Shown: piece by piece, positions 1 to 7,168 of the stretch
How positions within the stretch are numbered: the first letter of the stretch is position 1
Layout: the number at the start of each line of letters is the position of its first letter
From: Deltaproteobacteria bacterium
Lineage (GTDB): Bacteria > Desulfobacterota > DSM-4660 > Desulfatiglandales > B25-G16
DNA: 55,247 bases
Reading direction: 5' to 3'
NCBI GenBank assembly: GCA_019310725.1
Contig: JAFDDT010000005.1
Coordinates: 1-55,247, forward strand
Made by a program: the position numbers and the translations under genes
The notes under the pieces: generated by a model
What the model was told of the DNA's origin: nothing
Seen by the model: only the letters and a program-made list of their open reading frames with translations
Databases searched by the model: none

Positions 1-1265
1 ATAATATCTTCAACCTTTAGAGTAAGCAAACTTCTATCCTCCATAACAATGTTCCCGTCTATAATCGAATGCTTCACATCATGGGCACCAGCAGCATATA
101 CGAGGTGAGAATAGGGATTATACATGGGAATAAGGTGAGGCTTCTTGGTATCGATTATTATCAAATCAGCCCTCTTGCCAACCTCTAACGATCCGGTTAT
201 CTTCTCAAGCCCAAGTGCCCTGGCGCCATCTATAGTTGCCATCCTGAAAACTGTTTGGGCATCCATTACCGTGGGGTCCAGTCTGTTTACCTTATGGAGT
301 TTTGCCGCCATGTCCATCTCAGCGAAAAGATCCAGGTTGTTATTGGAGGCACATCCGTCAGTGCCCAAACCGACCGTTACCCCTTTTGCTATCATTTCAG
401 GCACAGGGGCAAAGCCTGATGCAAGTTTCATGTTGCTCTCTGGATTATGAACCACACTAACCTTATGCTGCGCAAGCACCTCTATTTCCGATTCGTTTAT
501 ATACACACAGTGATCAGCGATCAGATGAGGGCCCAGAAGCCCCAGATCCTTTAGATGCTGAACAGGGCGTTTGCCATATCGTTTTTCAATCTGCTCTATC
601 TCAGCTTTTGTTTCTGCTACATGCAGAATAAGGGGAACATCACTTTTAAGGGCCAGTTTGTTTGCCTTATTCAGTAGATCCACACCACAGGTAAACAGAG
701 AATGCGGCTCAACTGCTATATCTACCAGGGGGTCTTCCTTCCATCTTTCGATCAACTCCTTGGTATAAGTAAATCCTTTTTCCACTGATCCATAGTTTGG
801 CGAGGGAAAATCGTAGAGGACCTCTCCAACAACGCACCTCATTCCAGACTCTTTTGCAGCCCTAGCTACCTCCTCCTCAAAAAGATACATATCACAAAAG
901 GTCGTCGTTCCTGACAGTATCATCTCCGCACATGCCAGAAGGCTACCCACCCTCACAAAATCAGCATCCATATTCCTTTCCACAGGAAAAACATAATTAT
1001 TCAACCACTCCATAAGGGGAAGATCGTCTGCTAGACCCCTGAAAAGAGTCATAGCTGCATGGGTATGACTATTGATAAGACCAGGAAGTATCAGGCCGCC
1101 CTCAGCATCAATCTCTTTGTGTGCCTTTATTGAGCCTTTTCCATTTTTCCTGATAGAACCTATCCGATCCCCTTCTATGGTTAAAAGGCCATCAGGGATT
1201 ACCCTGTTCTGACCATCCATGGTAAGGATAGTTCCATTAAAAACCAGGATATCTGCTGCGTTCAT
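1..1265 (-). CDS. mtaD: S-adenosylhomocysteine / 5'-methylthioadenosine deaminase (amidohydrolase), partial at C-terminus
   Basis: My own minus-strand translation is open from the ATG at 1265 to the window edge (about 421 residues), so the ORF track, which needs a stop, omits it. It begins MNAADILVFNGTILTMDG and has the amidohydrolase metal site HTH at residues 67-69 (INSHTHAAM), a later metal-binding HVAE, and GTDGCASNNNLD with the catalytic Asp. This is the MtaD/TRZ-ATZ group, which deaminates the adenine of MTA, SAH or adenosine to the inosine form. Family members are about 430-440 residues, so only the last few residues are missing. The start overlaps the stop of the upstream phosphorylase gene (ATGA), implying translational coupling and one nucleoside-salvage operon. 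Exact substrate cannot be read from sequence. Confidence 0.9.
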   Translation of the reverse strand, partial: MNAADILVFNGTILTMDGQNRVIPDGLLTIEGDRIGSIRKNGKGSIKAHKEIDAEGGLILPGLINSHTHAAMTLFRGLADDLPLMEWLNNYVFPVERNMDADFVRVGSLLACAEMILSGTTTFCDMYLFEEEVARAAKESGMRCVVGEVLYDFPSPNYGSVEKGFTYTKELIERWKEDPLVDIAVEPHSLFTCGVDLLNKANKLALKSDVPLILHVAETKAEIEQIEKRYGKRPVQHLKDLGLLGPHLIADHCVYINESEIEVLAQHKVSVVHNPESNMKLASGFAPVPEMIAKGVTVGLGTDGCASNNNLDLFAEMDMAAKLHKVNRLDPTVMDAQTVFRMATIDGARALGLEKITGSLEVGKRADLIIIDTKKPHLIPMYNPYSHLVYAAGAHDVKHSIIDGNIVMEDRSLLTLKVEDI

Positions 1266-2089
1266 TTTTCCAAACTGCCAAGGATTAGCGCGAATAGCCG
1301 AGCTAATGAGGGAGATGCCTTCTCTGCATTAGCGATCACCTCTTCAATGGAGGTGCTAGTCATGCAATCAGGAAGATTAATGTTGGTGATAGCTACAATT
1401 GCTAATACCCTGAGCCCAGAATGAACAGCTGCGATCACCTCATTAACCGTTGACATCCCCACTGCATCACTGCCGATCCCTCTTAAAAATCTTGTCTCAG
1501 CAGGTGTTTCAAGGCTTGGCCCTGTGGTACCCACATAGATACCCTGATTCAAGGTAATCTCTGCGTCCACTGCTTTTTGCCGAGCCAGGGAGATCAGATC
1601 TTTGTCATAGGCGGATGTCATATCTGGAAAGCTAGGTCCGAATTCCTCCAGATCTCTTCCGACGAGGGGGTTAGTGCCTGTAAGATTTATGTGGTCGGTA
1701 ATCAGCATTAATTCTCCGGGTTTATAACAAGGATCTAATCCACCAGCTGCACTCGAAATAAAGAGATACTTTGCCCCCAAGACTGCCATGACCCTTACCG
1801 GAAAGGTGATCTCTTTAACCGTGTATCCCTCGTAGAGGTGAAATCTACCCTGCATGGCAAGAATTTGTTTTCCCGCCATGCTGCCAAAAACGAGGATGCC
1901 AGCGTGGCCAGGAACCGTTGCTTTGGGGAAATGAGGGATCTCTGCATAGGGGATACTATGATCGATTCTAATGGCATCAGTAAGAGAGGCAAGCCCGGTG
2001 CCAGTAATCATCCCAACGAGTGGCTCTCTGGTGATCTTTTTCCGAATAAAATCGGCTGCTTCGGCTATTTTCGAGTATGCTGAGTTCAT
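1262..2089 (-). CDS. punA: Purine nucleoside phosphorylase (PNP/MTAP family)
   Basis: Phosphorolysis of a purine nucleoside to base and (deoxy)ribose-1-phosphate. The 275-residue length fits the trimeric PNP/MTAP family. Visible are the N-terminal phosphate loop ITGTGLASL (about 28-36), VPGHAG (59-64), GPSLETPAE (190-198), VGMSTVNE (210-217) and AITN (233-236). GPS(F/L)ETPAE plus the terminal Asn of AITN point to 6-oxopurine PNP; classical MTA phosphorylases have a GPRFSTRAE-like segment and Asp there. It is first in a two-gene operon with the deaminase, overlapping by 4 bp, so its physiological substrate may be the deaminated product (inosine, or 5'-methylthioinosine). A miniature transposon-like element sits 22 bp upstream of the ATG and must lie in or near its promoter/leader. 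Confidence 0.88.
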   Translation of the reverse strand: MNSAYSKIAEAADFIRKKITREPLVGMITGTGLASLTDAIRIDHSIPYAEIPHFPKATVPGHAGILVFGSMAGKQILAMQGRFHLYEGYTVKEITFPVRVMAVLGAKYLFISSAAGGLDPCYKPGELMLITDHINLTGTNPLVGRDLEEFGPSFPDMTSAYDKDLISLARQKAVDAEITLNQGIYVGTTGPSLETPAETRFLRGIGSDAVGMSTVNEVIAAVHSGLRVLAIVAITNINLPDCMTSTSIEEVIANAEKASPSLARLFALILGSLEK

Positions 2090-2102
2090 TGCGCCTTATC
2101 CT

Positions 2103-2110
2103 ATATCTTG
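2103..2110. repeat. Left target-site duplication of the MITE
   Basis: ATATCTTG, identical to the copy at 2258-2265 and directly abutting the left terminal inverted repeat. An exact 8-bp duplication implies a fairly recent insertion. Confidence 0.78.
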
Positions 2111-2257
2111 GTAACTTCTCAAAAAGTTCGGGTGATTCGTTGCCGTTGACATTTACGGTCATTGCGAGGAGCGAAGCGACGTGGCAATCTCATTGCGATA
2201 TGAGAGATTGCTTCGCCTTGCTCGCAATGACAGAAGCCAAACTTATTGAGAAGCTAC
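2111..2257. mobile_element. 147-bp MITE-like element, IS66-type ends, with 8-bp target duplication
   Basis: The left end GTAACTTCTCAAAAAGTT and the reverse complement of the right end GTAGCTTCTCAATAAGTT match at 16 of 18 positions. The element is flanked by perfect 8-bp direct repeats ATATCTTG (2103-2110 and 2258-2265). Inside lies a second, 74-bp palindrome (2158-2231) starting GTCATTGCGAG and ending CTCGCAATGAC, a motif common in intergenic DNA of many bacteria. There is no transposase ORF; the track ORF 2077..2280 is only read-through of the palindrome. Ends beginning GTA and 8-bp duplications are characteristic of the IS66 family, so trans-mobilisation by an IS66 transposase is my inference. 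Confidence 0.8.
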
Positions 2258-2265
2258 ATATCTTG
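2258..2265. repeat. Right target-site duplication of the MITE
   Basis: ATATCTTG, the partner of 2103-2110, abutting the right terminal inverted repeat. From here to the next gene (about 240 bases) I see no recognisable element. Confidence 0.78.
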
Positions 2266-2509
2266 CAGGTAAAACCTTGACAGGCTCTTGTCAAAATCCT
2301 TTTTCACTTCAAAAAGATCACTGTCTGCCCAAGGGCTCCATCACGACTAACACCTGACAAATTACATAAATGAGATCAAAAACAAAGTCAACCTGGTTTA
2401 CCAATTTTATCCTTGACCCATGTTTAACAGATCTTTAGTATGCTCCCAGCAAAGAGAAACGCTGTGTGAGACAGAAACAGCGGCTGATACTGCATTTAAG
2501 GAGACAAAA

Positions 2510-3505
2510 ATGCCTTCCATGGTTGATGATCTTTCAAATCCCGCGTCTCTTCCGGATAGAACAGAAAAGGTTTCTGTTATTCAAACCCATATCTCTCTGG
2601 TTTTTTTGGCAGACAAATTCGTTTATAAGGTAAAGAAGCCAGTAAATTTTGGGTTCCTAGACTTTTCAACTCTTGAGAAGAGACGTTATTACTGTGAGCA
2701 GGAAATCATTCTCAACAGACGCTTATCAGAGGATGTGTATATCGGTGTTTTACCAATCCTGTATGATGGTAAAATCTATAGAATCGCGAAACAAGGTACA
2801 GGCGTTGTAGACTATGCTGTCAAGATGAGGAGACTCCCTGAACAAATGCTCATGAAATCTCTGTTTCTTCAGGGAAAACTGGAGACTCACCACTTGGAAA
2901 AGCTTGCCAATGTGCTTGCAGAATTTCATTTAACTTCTCGCAATTCCTCAGATATTGATAAATATGGTGAGCCAGAAATGTTTGCCATCAACACTGATGA
3001 GAATTTTAAACAGACCGAAAAATTTATTGGAATGGCAATTCAAAAAAAAGACTTTCAAGCCCTCAAGAGATGGACTGCGGACTTCTACCGTGGACACAGC
3101 GAGCTTTTCTGGAAAAGGATCAAGGCAAAAAGGATTAGGGACTGTCATGGTGATCTTCATATGGAACATATCTGCTTCACCCAAGATCTCCCCATATTTG
3201 ATTGCATTGAATTTAATGACCGGTTTAGGTATACTGATACCCTTGGTGATATTGCCTTCCTTCTGATGGATCTGGAATATCACGGGGGCAATGCGTTTTC
3301 TAGAGAACTGTGGGATTTCTACAAAAAAGACGCAGGTGAAAGAGAGGTGGATTGCCTGCTTACCTTTTATAAGGTTTACCGAGCTTATGTAAGGGGCAAG
3401 GTGACCAGCTTCCAGGTTGATGATGAAAACATCAGTGAAGAAAAAAAAGAGGAAGCGCTACAAACAGCGAAAAGATACTTCCAGCTTGCAAGCTCCTATA
3501 TATAG
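2510..3505 (+). CDS. Aminoglycoside-phosphotransferase-like kinase (COG2187 type)
   Basis: Protein-kinase-like fold phosphotransferase of unknown small-molecule substrate. I place the start at ATG 2510 (MPSMVDDLSN), because AAGGAG sits 6 nt upstream, rather than at the track start 2420; this gives 331 residues. Lys in VYKVKKPV (about 40) is the likely ATP-binding lysine, CHGDLHMEHICF (about 212-223) is the catalytic loop with His213 and Asp215, and DCIEFND (231-237) carries the metal-binding Asp. The usual Asn of the HxDxxxxN loop is His here. In many bacteria this domain is fused to a C-terminal COG0645 P-loop kinase; here that partner is the separate next gene. Actual resistance function is not implied. 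Confidence 0.75.
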   Translation: MPSMVDDLSNPASLPDRTEKVSVIQTHISLVFLADKFVYKVKKPVNFGFLDFSTLEKRRYYCEQEIILNRRLSEDVYIGVLPILYDGKIYRIAKQGTGVVDYAVKMRRLPEQMLMKSLFLQGKLETHHLEKLANVLAEFHLTSRNSSDIDKYGEPEMFAINTDENFKQTEKFIGMAIQKKDFQALKRWTADFYRGHSELFWKRIKAKRIRDCHGDLHMEHICFTQDLPIFDCIEFNDRFRYTDTLGDIAFLLMDLEYHGGNAFSRELWDFYKKDAGEREVDCLLTFYKVYRAYVRGKVTSFQVDDENISEEKKEEALQTAKRYFQLASSYI

Positions 3506-3545
3506 GGGCTGTTGATCAAAGGAATTTCGGCAACAGCCTATATAG
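3497..3545. repeat. Inverted repeat at the end of the APH-like gene
   Basis: GGCTGTTG (3507-3514) pairs perfectly with CAACAGCC (3531-3538), extended by TATA-rich arms on both sides (CTATATATAGG / CCTATATAG) with a two-base bulge. The left arm overlaps the stop codon. There is no T-tract, so it is more likely an mRNA-end or processing hairpin than an intrinsic terminator. Confidence 0.5.
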
Positions 3546-3590
3546 CGCAGGCAGTAAGGAGTATACAGTTGGGACAGGATTAAGGTGCTT

Positions 3591-4193
3591 ATGAAAGAAG
3601 ATTTTGTAGGTTTCATAAAAAGAGAATTAGTGCCTCAAACAGTCCTTATAGCATGCGGCCTCCCGGCTTCCTACAAAACAGAAACAACCGAGGTAATAGC
3701 TGAACTTAAGGGCTATCAAATACTAAGGACAGACCTTATCAGGCTTGAGGTGCTAGAAGGTGAAGACATCTTTGATGAGAAGATCGCATCAAACATGGGA
3801 AAAAGGGAGCTTGTCTACAAGAAAATGTTTTCGTGTGCAGATGAGCTTGCAGATAAAGGTAAAGGGATAATCTTGGATGCCACCTTTATCACGCAGGCAC
3901 TCAGAAAGAGGGCTGCACAGATAGCTGCAAACCATAATAAGGTTTTTGTTATTCAACAAACACAGTGCCCCCAGGAGATCTCTCTCAGAAGGATATCAGA
4001 GAGAACCAGGGAGAATTATGAATCAAATGCCTTGACTGAACAGGCCTATCTCAATAATAGAAAGAAGTTCCAGCCAGTAGACCTAGATGACTTGAAAAGT
4101 TCGTACCCAACTCTTAACATTATCCATCTTCTGGTCGATACAACCTCAGATCTGGTTGATGAATGGAGGGTAATAAAGTGCCTAAAGGTATAG
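3591..4193 (+). CDS. AAA_33-type P-loop kinase (COG0645-like) with altered Walker A
   Basis: Predicted nucleotide-binding kinase of about 200 residues. I prefer ATG 3591 over the track's GTG 3585; AAGG lies 5 nt upstream of the ATG. The N-terminal loop reads CGLPASYKTETTEVIAEL: it occupies the place of GLPGxGKST, but the glycine before the lysine is Tyr. A following RTDLIRLEV matches the conserved Asp/Arg step after the first strand, and GIILDATFI (about 95) resembles the Walker B region of the family. It lies 85 bp downstream of the APH-like gene, its usual fusion partner. Either the substrate class differs or ATP binding is weakened; the sequence cannot decide. Confidence 0.68.
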   Translation: MKEDFVGFIKRELVPQTVLIACGLPASYKTETTEVIAELKGYQILRTDLIRLEVLEGEDIFDEKIASNMGKRELVYKKMFSCADELADKGKGIILDATFITQALRKRAAQIAANHNKVFVIQQTQCPQEISLRRISERTRENYESNALTEQAYLNNRKKFQPVDLDDLKSSYPTLNIIHLLVDTTSDLVDEWRVIKCLKV

Positions 4194-4202
4194 GTGCCTA
4201 AT

Positions 4203-4262
4203 GTGCCTAAAGTTATTGGCTTTAGATGATTTATTACTGATTGTGGAACATGTTTTAGGCAC
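4203..4262. repeat. Inverted and direct GTGCCTAA repeats before nadK
   Basis: GTGCCTAAA (4203-4211) is mirrored by TTTAGGCAC (4254-4262), a 9-bp perfect inverted repeat; two further direct GTGCCTAA copies lie just upstream, one inside the end of the kinase gene. The core resembles the GTGCCTA part of the dispersed TTAAGTGASCTAAAGTGCCTA motif seen near 37.0 and 46.6 kb. Confidence 0.5.
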
Positions 4263-4292
4263 TCATAACTCGAGGCACTCGAGGTACTTCTG

Positions 4293-5180
4293 ATGGCAAA
4301 GATACCAAAATCGGTCGGGATAATATTTAAGCACAATTTCCAGCCTGCAAAGAAGGAGTGCAAGCGCTTAAGGGATTGGTTTACACAGAGAGGAATGACC
4401 GTGTATACAGAGGAAATGGCATCTCGTGCTCATCTATCACAGTGCCTCGAAGAAGGAACAACTATACCGGATACCGTCGATTTGGTTGTAGTTTTGGGTG
4501 GGGATGGGACATTGCTGGGAGCTGCCCGGAAGGTTGGGCGATATGGCCTCCCTATTTTGGGTGTTAATCTCGGAGGCTTAGGCTTTTTAACAGAGATCCC
4601 CTTAGAAATGCTTTATAAGGACATCGAAAAGGTTATCACTGGCCAAGTGACTGTTGAACCGAGACTCATGTTACAAGCCAGCGTTTTAAGAAACGCTGAA
4701 GAAAAATGTCGTTTCTCAGTGTTAAATGATGTTGTTATCAACAAAGGGGCATTGGCCAGGATTATTGATCTGAGAGTATCCATCGATGGTCATTTTCTCA
4801 CCACCTTTCGTGCAGACGGGCTCATAATATCCACCCCGACAGGCTCAACCGGTTATAACCTTTCTGCAGGGGGCCCGATATTGTACCCAGATCTAGAGGC
4901 GTTGATCTTGACCCCGATATGTCCCTTTACGCTGACGCAACGGCCTATTATTTTACCCGATACATCGGTTATAGAAATTCAGATAGGGAAACAAAATGAG
5001 GAAGTTATCCTCACCTTTGATGGTCAGGTCGGCTTTGATCTTATGGCTCATGACAGGGTTATCATTTCCAAGTCAGAGAAAAAATTGAAGCTCATCAAAT
5101 CACCCGATCAGGACTATTATGATATCCTCCGGACAAAACTCAAATGGGGTGAGCCCACTTACAACACAACAGACGAGTAA
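4293..5180 (+). CDS. nadK: NAD kinase
   Basis: ATP-dependent phosphorylation of NAD to NADP in the cytoplasm. The 295-residue protein has the diagnostic GGDGTLLG (69-76), NLGGLGFLTE (about 91-100), and the NAD-binding STPTGSTGYNLSAGGPI block. The start ATG 4293 is preceded by GAGG at a spacing of 8. It leads a plus-strand group with DUF4911, an exported hypothetical protein and miaB, with genes overlapping or abutting. Length and motifs are normal for the family. Confidence 0.96.
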   Translation: MAKIPKSVGIIFKHNFQPAKKECKRLRDWFTQRGMTVYTEEMASRAHLSQCLEEGTTIPDTVDLVVVLGGDGTLLGAARKVGRYGLPILGVNLGGLGFLTEIPLEMLYKDIEKVITGQVTVEPRLMLQASVLRNAEEKCRFSVLNDVVINKGALARIIDLRVSIDGHFLTTFRADGLIISTPTGSTGYNLSAGGPILYPDLEALILTPICPFTLTQRPIILPDTSVIEIQIGKQNEEVILTFDGQVGFDLMAHDRVIISKSEKKLKLIKSPDQDYYDILRTKLKWGEPTYNTTDE

Positions 5181-5391
5181 GTGTCGATTTTCAATAAATA
5201 GAAAGGAAATATGCTATTTGCAATGGGTAATAGAAGCCTATGATGGGATGGCCTCGATGAGAACCGTTAATCCCAAAACTGGTAAGATTGAAATTTCTAT
5301 AGCTCCCGGATGCAGAGAGGAGATTCTTTCACTTATTAAGCATTTAAAGGAAGAGGGAATTATTCATGTTAGGGACAAGAAAACTGATTGA
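5149..5391 (+). CDS. DUF4911-like small protein
   Basis: The core WVIEAYDGMASMRTVNPKTG followed by IEISIAPGCREEILSLIKHL matches my memory of DUF4911, a short family seen mainly in Deltaproteobacteria; function unknown. The track starts at ATG 5119, which would overlap nadK by 62 nt. GTG 5149 (VSPLTTQQTSK) shortens the overlap to 32 nt and is my choice, but no strong ribosome-binding site supports either. Roughly 80 residues, no membrane segment and no cysteine motif. Position between nadK and miaB suggests only co-transcription. Confidence 0.6.
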   Translation: MSPLTTQQTSKCRFSINRKEICYLQWVIEAYDGMASMRTVNPKTGKIEISIAPGCREEILSLIKHLKEEGIIHVRDKKTD

Positions 5392-5815
5392 TGGCGTTGT
5401 GAAAACAACTGTTATGGTAATGATTGGATTCTGTACTGTCGGAATGGGCGGGGTAGGGGAGGAAAAACTTAAAAAAATTCCGGAACCTGACGACAATTTC
5501 TCGGCAACGGTAATTGACCAACGTGATGTTGCTTCACCTATTACCCTTTTCAGTCTCGAGGGACAAACGTTTCTCTCAGGCAAGCGTGGGGGTGCCATGG
5601 TTTCCATACCATTTGAAAACATTAAGGAGATAAATTTCTATGCCCGTGGCAAAGATATCTTTGCCACGGTTACTATGAAAAAGGAAGCCCAAGTTGAATT
5701 AGAAATGGAGAAAGATCGCATTTTTTATGGCCAGCTTTCTTATGGGCTTTTATCTATCAAGGTAGAATATGTAAAAAAAATTGCCATTCATGGCTTGGCC
5801 GAGCAGGAGAAATAG
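5366..5815 (+). CDS. Hypothetical protein with N-terminal signal/anchor
   Basis: I do not recognise this 149-residue protein. An N-terminal hydrophobic stretch (about residues 10-29, VVKTTVMVMIGFCTVGMGGV) after a basic start looks like a signal peptide or membrane anchor. The remainder is polar and beta-rich, with ATVIDQRDVASPITLF and a lysine/glutamate-rich end; alternating strands such as FLSGKRGGAMVSIPFENIKEI suggest a small beta-sandwich. The ATG is preceded by GAGGG at a spacing of about 8. It overlaps the DUF4911 gene by 26 nt and ends 1 nt before the likely miaB start, so it belongs to the nadK-miaB transcript. Confidence 0.65.
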   Translation: MLGTRKLIDGVVKTTVMVMIGFCTVGMGGVGEEKLKKIPEPDDNFSATVIDQRDVASPITLFSLEGQTFLSGKRGGAMVSIPFENIKEINFYARGKDIFATVTMKKEAQVELEMEKDRIFYGQLSYGLLSIKVEYVKKIAIHGLAEQEK

Positions 5816-5816
5816 G

Positions 5817-7139
5817 TTGCCCCAATTATTTCACATAAAAACCTTTGGCTGCCAGATGAATAAGCATGATTCTGATTCTATCAGCCAGATTCTTATGAAT
5901 GAAGGGTATCAGCAATCGGAAAGCATTGACGATGCTGATATTGTCTTGGTTAATACCTGCGCGGTCAGGGAAAAGGCTGAAGAAAAGGCACTAAGCGTGC
6001 TTGGTCGGTTGGCTCCCTTAAAGCAAAAGAAACGAAACCTGCTTGTCGGTGTTGTTGGATGCGTGGCTCAGAAGCAAGGGGTGGCTCTCATGAAACGATT
6101 CCCACATCTCGATCTCATCCTGGGCCCAAGGAATATTCACCACATAGATAAAGCCATTGCTCAGATCAAGAAAAAAAGAGAACGGATTTCCTCGCTTGAT
6201 TTGTCCGGTCAAATCACCTCATTTTCCAAATATAACGGCTACTTAAAAGGACGGGTTACCTGTTTCTTGAAGATTATGGAGGGATGCGACAACTTCTGCT
6301 CATACTGCATTGTTCCTTTTGTTAGGGGCAGAGAGGCAAGCCTCTCAGCCCAAAATATTATTGACGAAGCGAATTGTTTAGTTCGACAGGGAATAAAGGA
6401 GATCACCCTTATTGGGCAGAATGTGAATTCTTACAATGCCAAGAATGGGTCTGTAACGACATTTCCCGGTTTACTCAAGGCGCTAGATAGTATTTCAGGC
6501 TTGAAAAGGCTTCGTTTTACAACTTCTCACCCCAAGGATTTATCTGATGAGCTCATCAGTCTTTTCGAGGAATTAAAAACCCTGTGCCCACACATTCATC
6601 TCCCGGTTCAATCAGGATCCGATGCAGTACTTGGGTTTATGAATAGGGGGTATACAAGGGATACATATCTTAGTCTCATAGAGCGCCTCAGGAAAGTTAG
6701 GCCTGATATAGCTATTACAACCGACCTGATTGTTGGGTTCCCCGGAGAAAGGGAACAAGACTTTCAAGACAGTTTAAGGTTGATCGAAGAGGTGAAATTT
6801 GATAGTATATTTGCCTTTAAATATTCCGAACGATCAAGAACAAGGGCAGTGCACTTGCCAGGAAAAATAGGGGATACTGAAAAGCAAAGGCGTCTGTTTC
6901 TATTGCAGCAAAGGCAAAGAGAGATCACCCTGGCCAAAAATAAGTCCCTTGAGGGAACCATTCAAGAAGTTTTGGTAGAAGGCCCTGGCAAAAGAGGGAA
7001 TCGCCAACTCAGTGGAAGAACCCCGGGAAATAAGGTTGTCAATTTTTATACCCCAACCGATCTCAGGGGAGAATTGGTAAACCTAAAAATTATCCAAGGG
7101 TTCCAGAATTCACTACTTGGCGAAATCGTTGGTGCATAA
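5817..7139 (+). CDS. miaB: tRNA-2-methylthio-N6-dimethylallyladenosine synthase
   Basis: Radical SAM methylthiotransferase modifying i6A37 of tRNAs. The UPF0004 domain carries three cluster cysteines in FGCQMNKHDSD, NTCAVREKAEEK and GCVAQ; the radical SAM cluster is CDNFCSYCIVPF, followed by RGREASL typical of the MTTase family. A TRAM domain closes the protein (LEGTIQEVLVEGP onward). I place the start at TTG 5817 with CAGGAG 8 nt upstream. The track's ATG 5781 would add 12 residues overlapping the previous gene and unlike family N-termini. About 440 residues, normal length. Confidence 0.94.
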   Translation: MPQLFHIKTFGCQMNKHDSDSISQILMNEGYQQSESIDDADIVLVNTCAVREKAEEKALSVLGRLAPLKQKKRNLLVGVVGCVAQKQGVALMKRFPHLDLILGPRNIHHIDKAIAQIKKKRERISSLDLSGQITSFSKYNGYLKGRVTCFLKIMEGCDNFCSYCIVPFVRGREASLSAQNIIDEANCLVRQGIKEITLIGQNVNSYNAKNGSVTTFPGLLKALDSISGLKRLRFTTSHPKDLSDELISLFEELKTLCPHIHLPVQSGSDAVLGFMNRGYTRDTYLSLIERLRKVRPDIAITTDLIVGFPGEREQDFQDSLRLIEEVKFDSIFAFKYSERSRTRAVHLPGKIGDTEKQRRLFLLQQRQREITLAKNKSLEGTIQEVLVEGPGKRGNRQLSGRTPGNKVVNFYTPTDLRGELVNLKIIQGFQNSLLGEIVGA

Positions 7140-7168
7140 GGTCAAAAAATCTCTTAGGCTATAAAGAA

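Noticed and set aside
145-768. Plus-strand ORFs 145..450 and 571..768
   Set aside because: They are antisense shadows of the partial mtaD gene, which carries clear amidohydrolase motifs on the minus strand.
2077-2280. 67-residue ORF across the MITE
   Set aside because: Reads through inverted repeats; its translation shows only the palindrome and there is no ribosome-binding site.
2510-3505. Aminoglycoside resistance gene
   Set aside because: It belongs to the broad COG2187 APH-like group, usually partnered with a P-loop kinase, not to known resistance enzymes.
5781-5816. Longer miaB start at ATG 5781
   Set aside because: It overlaps the previous coding sequence by 35 nt and has no matching site; TTG 5817 with CAGGAG gives the family-like N-terminus.
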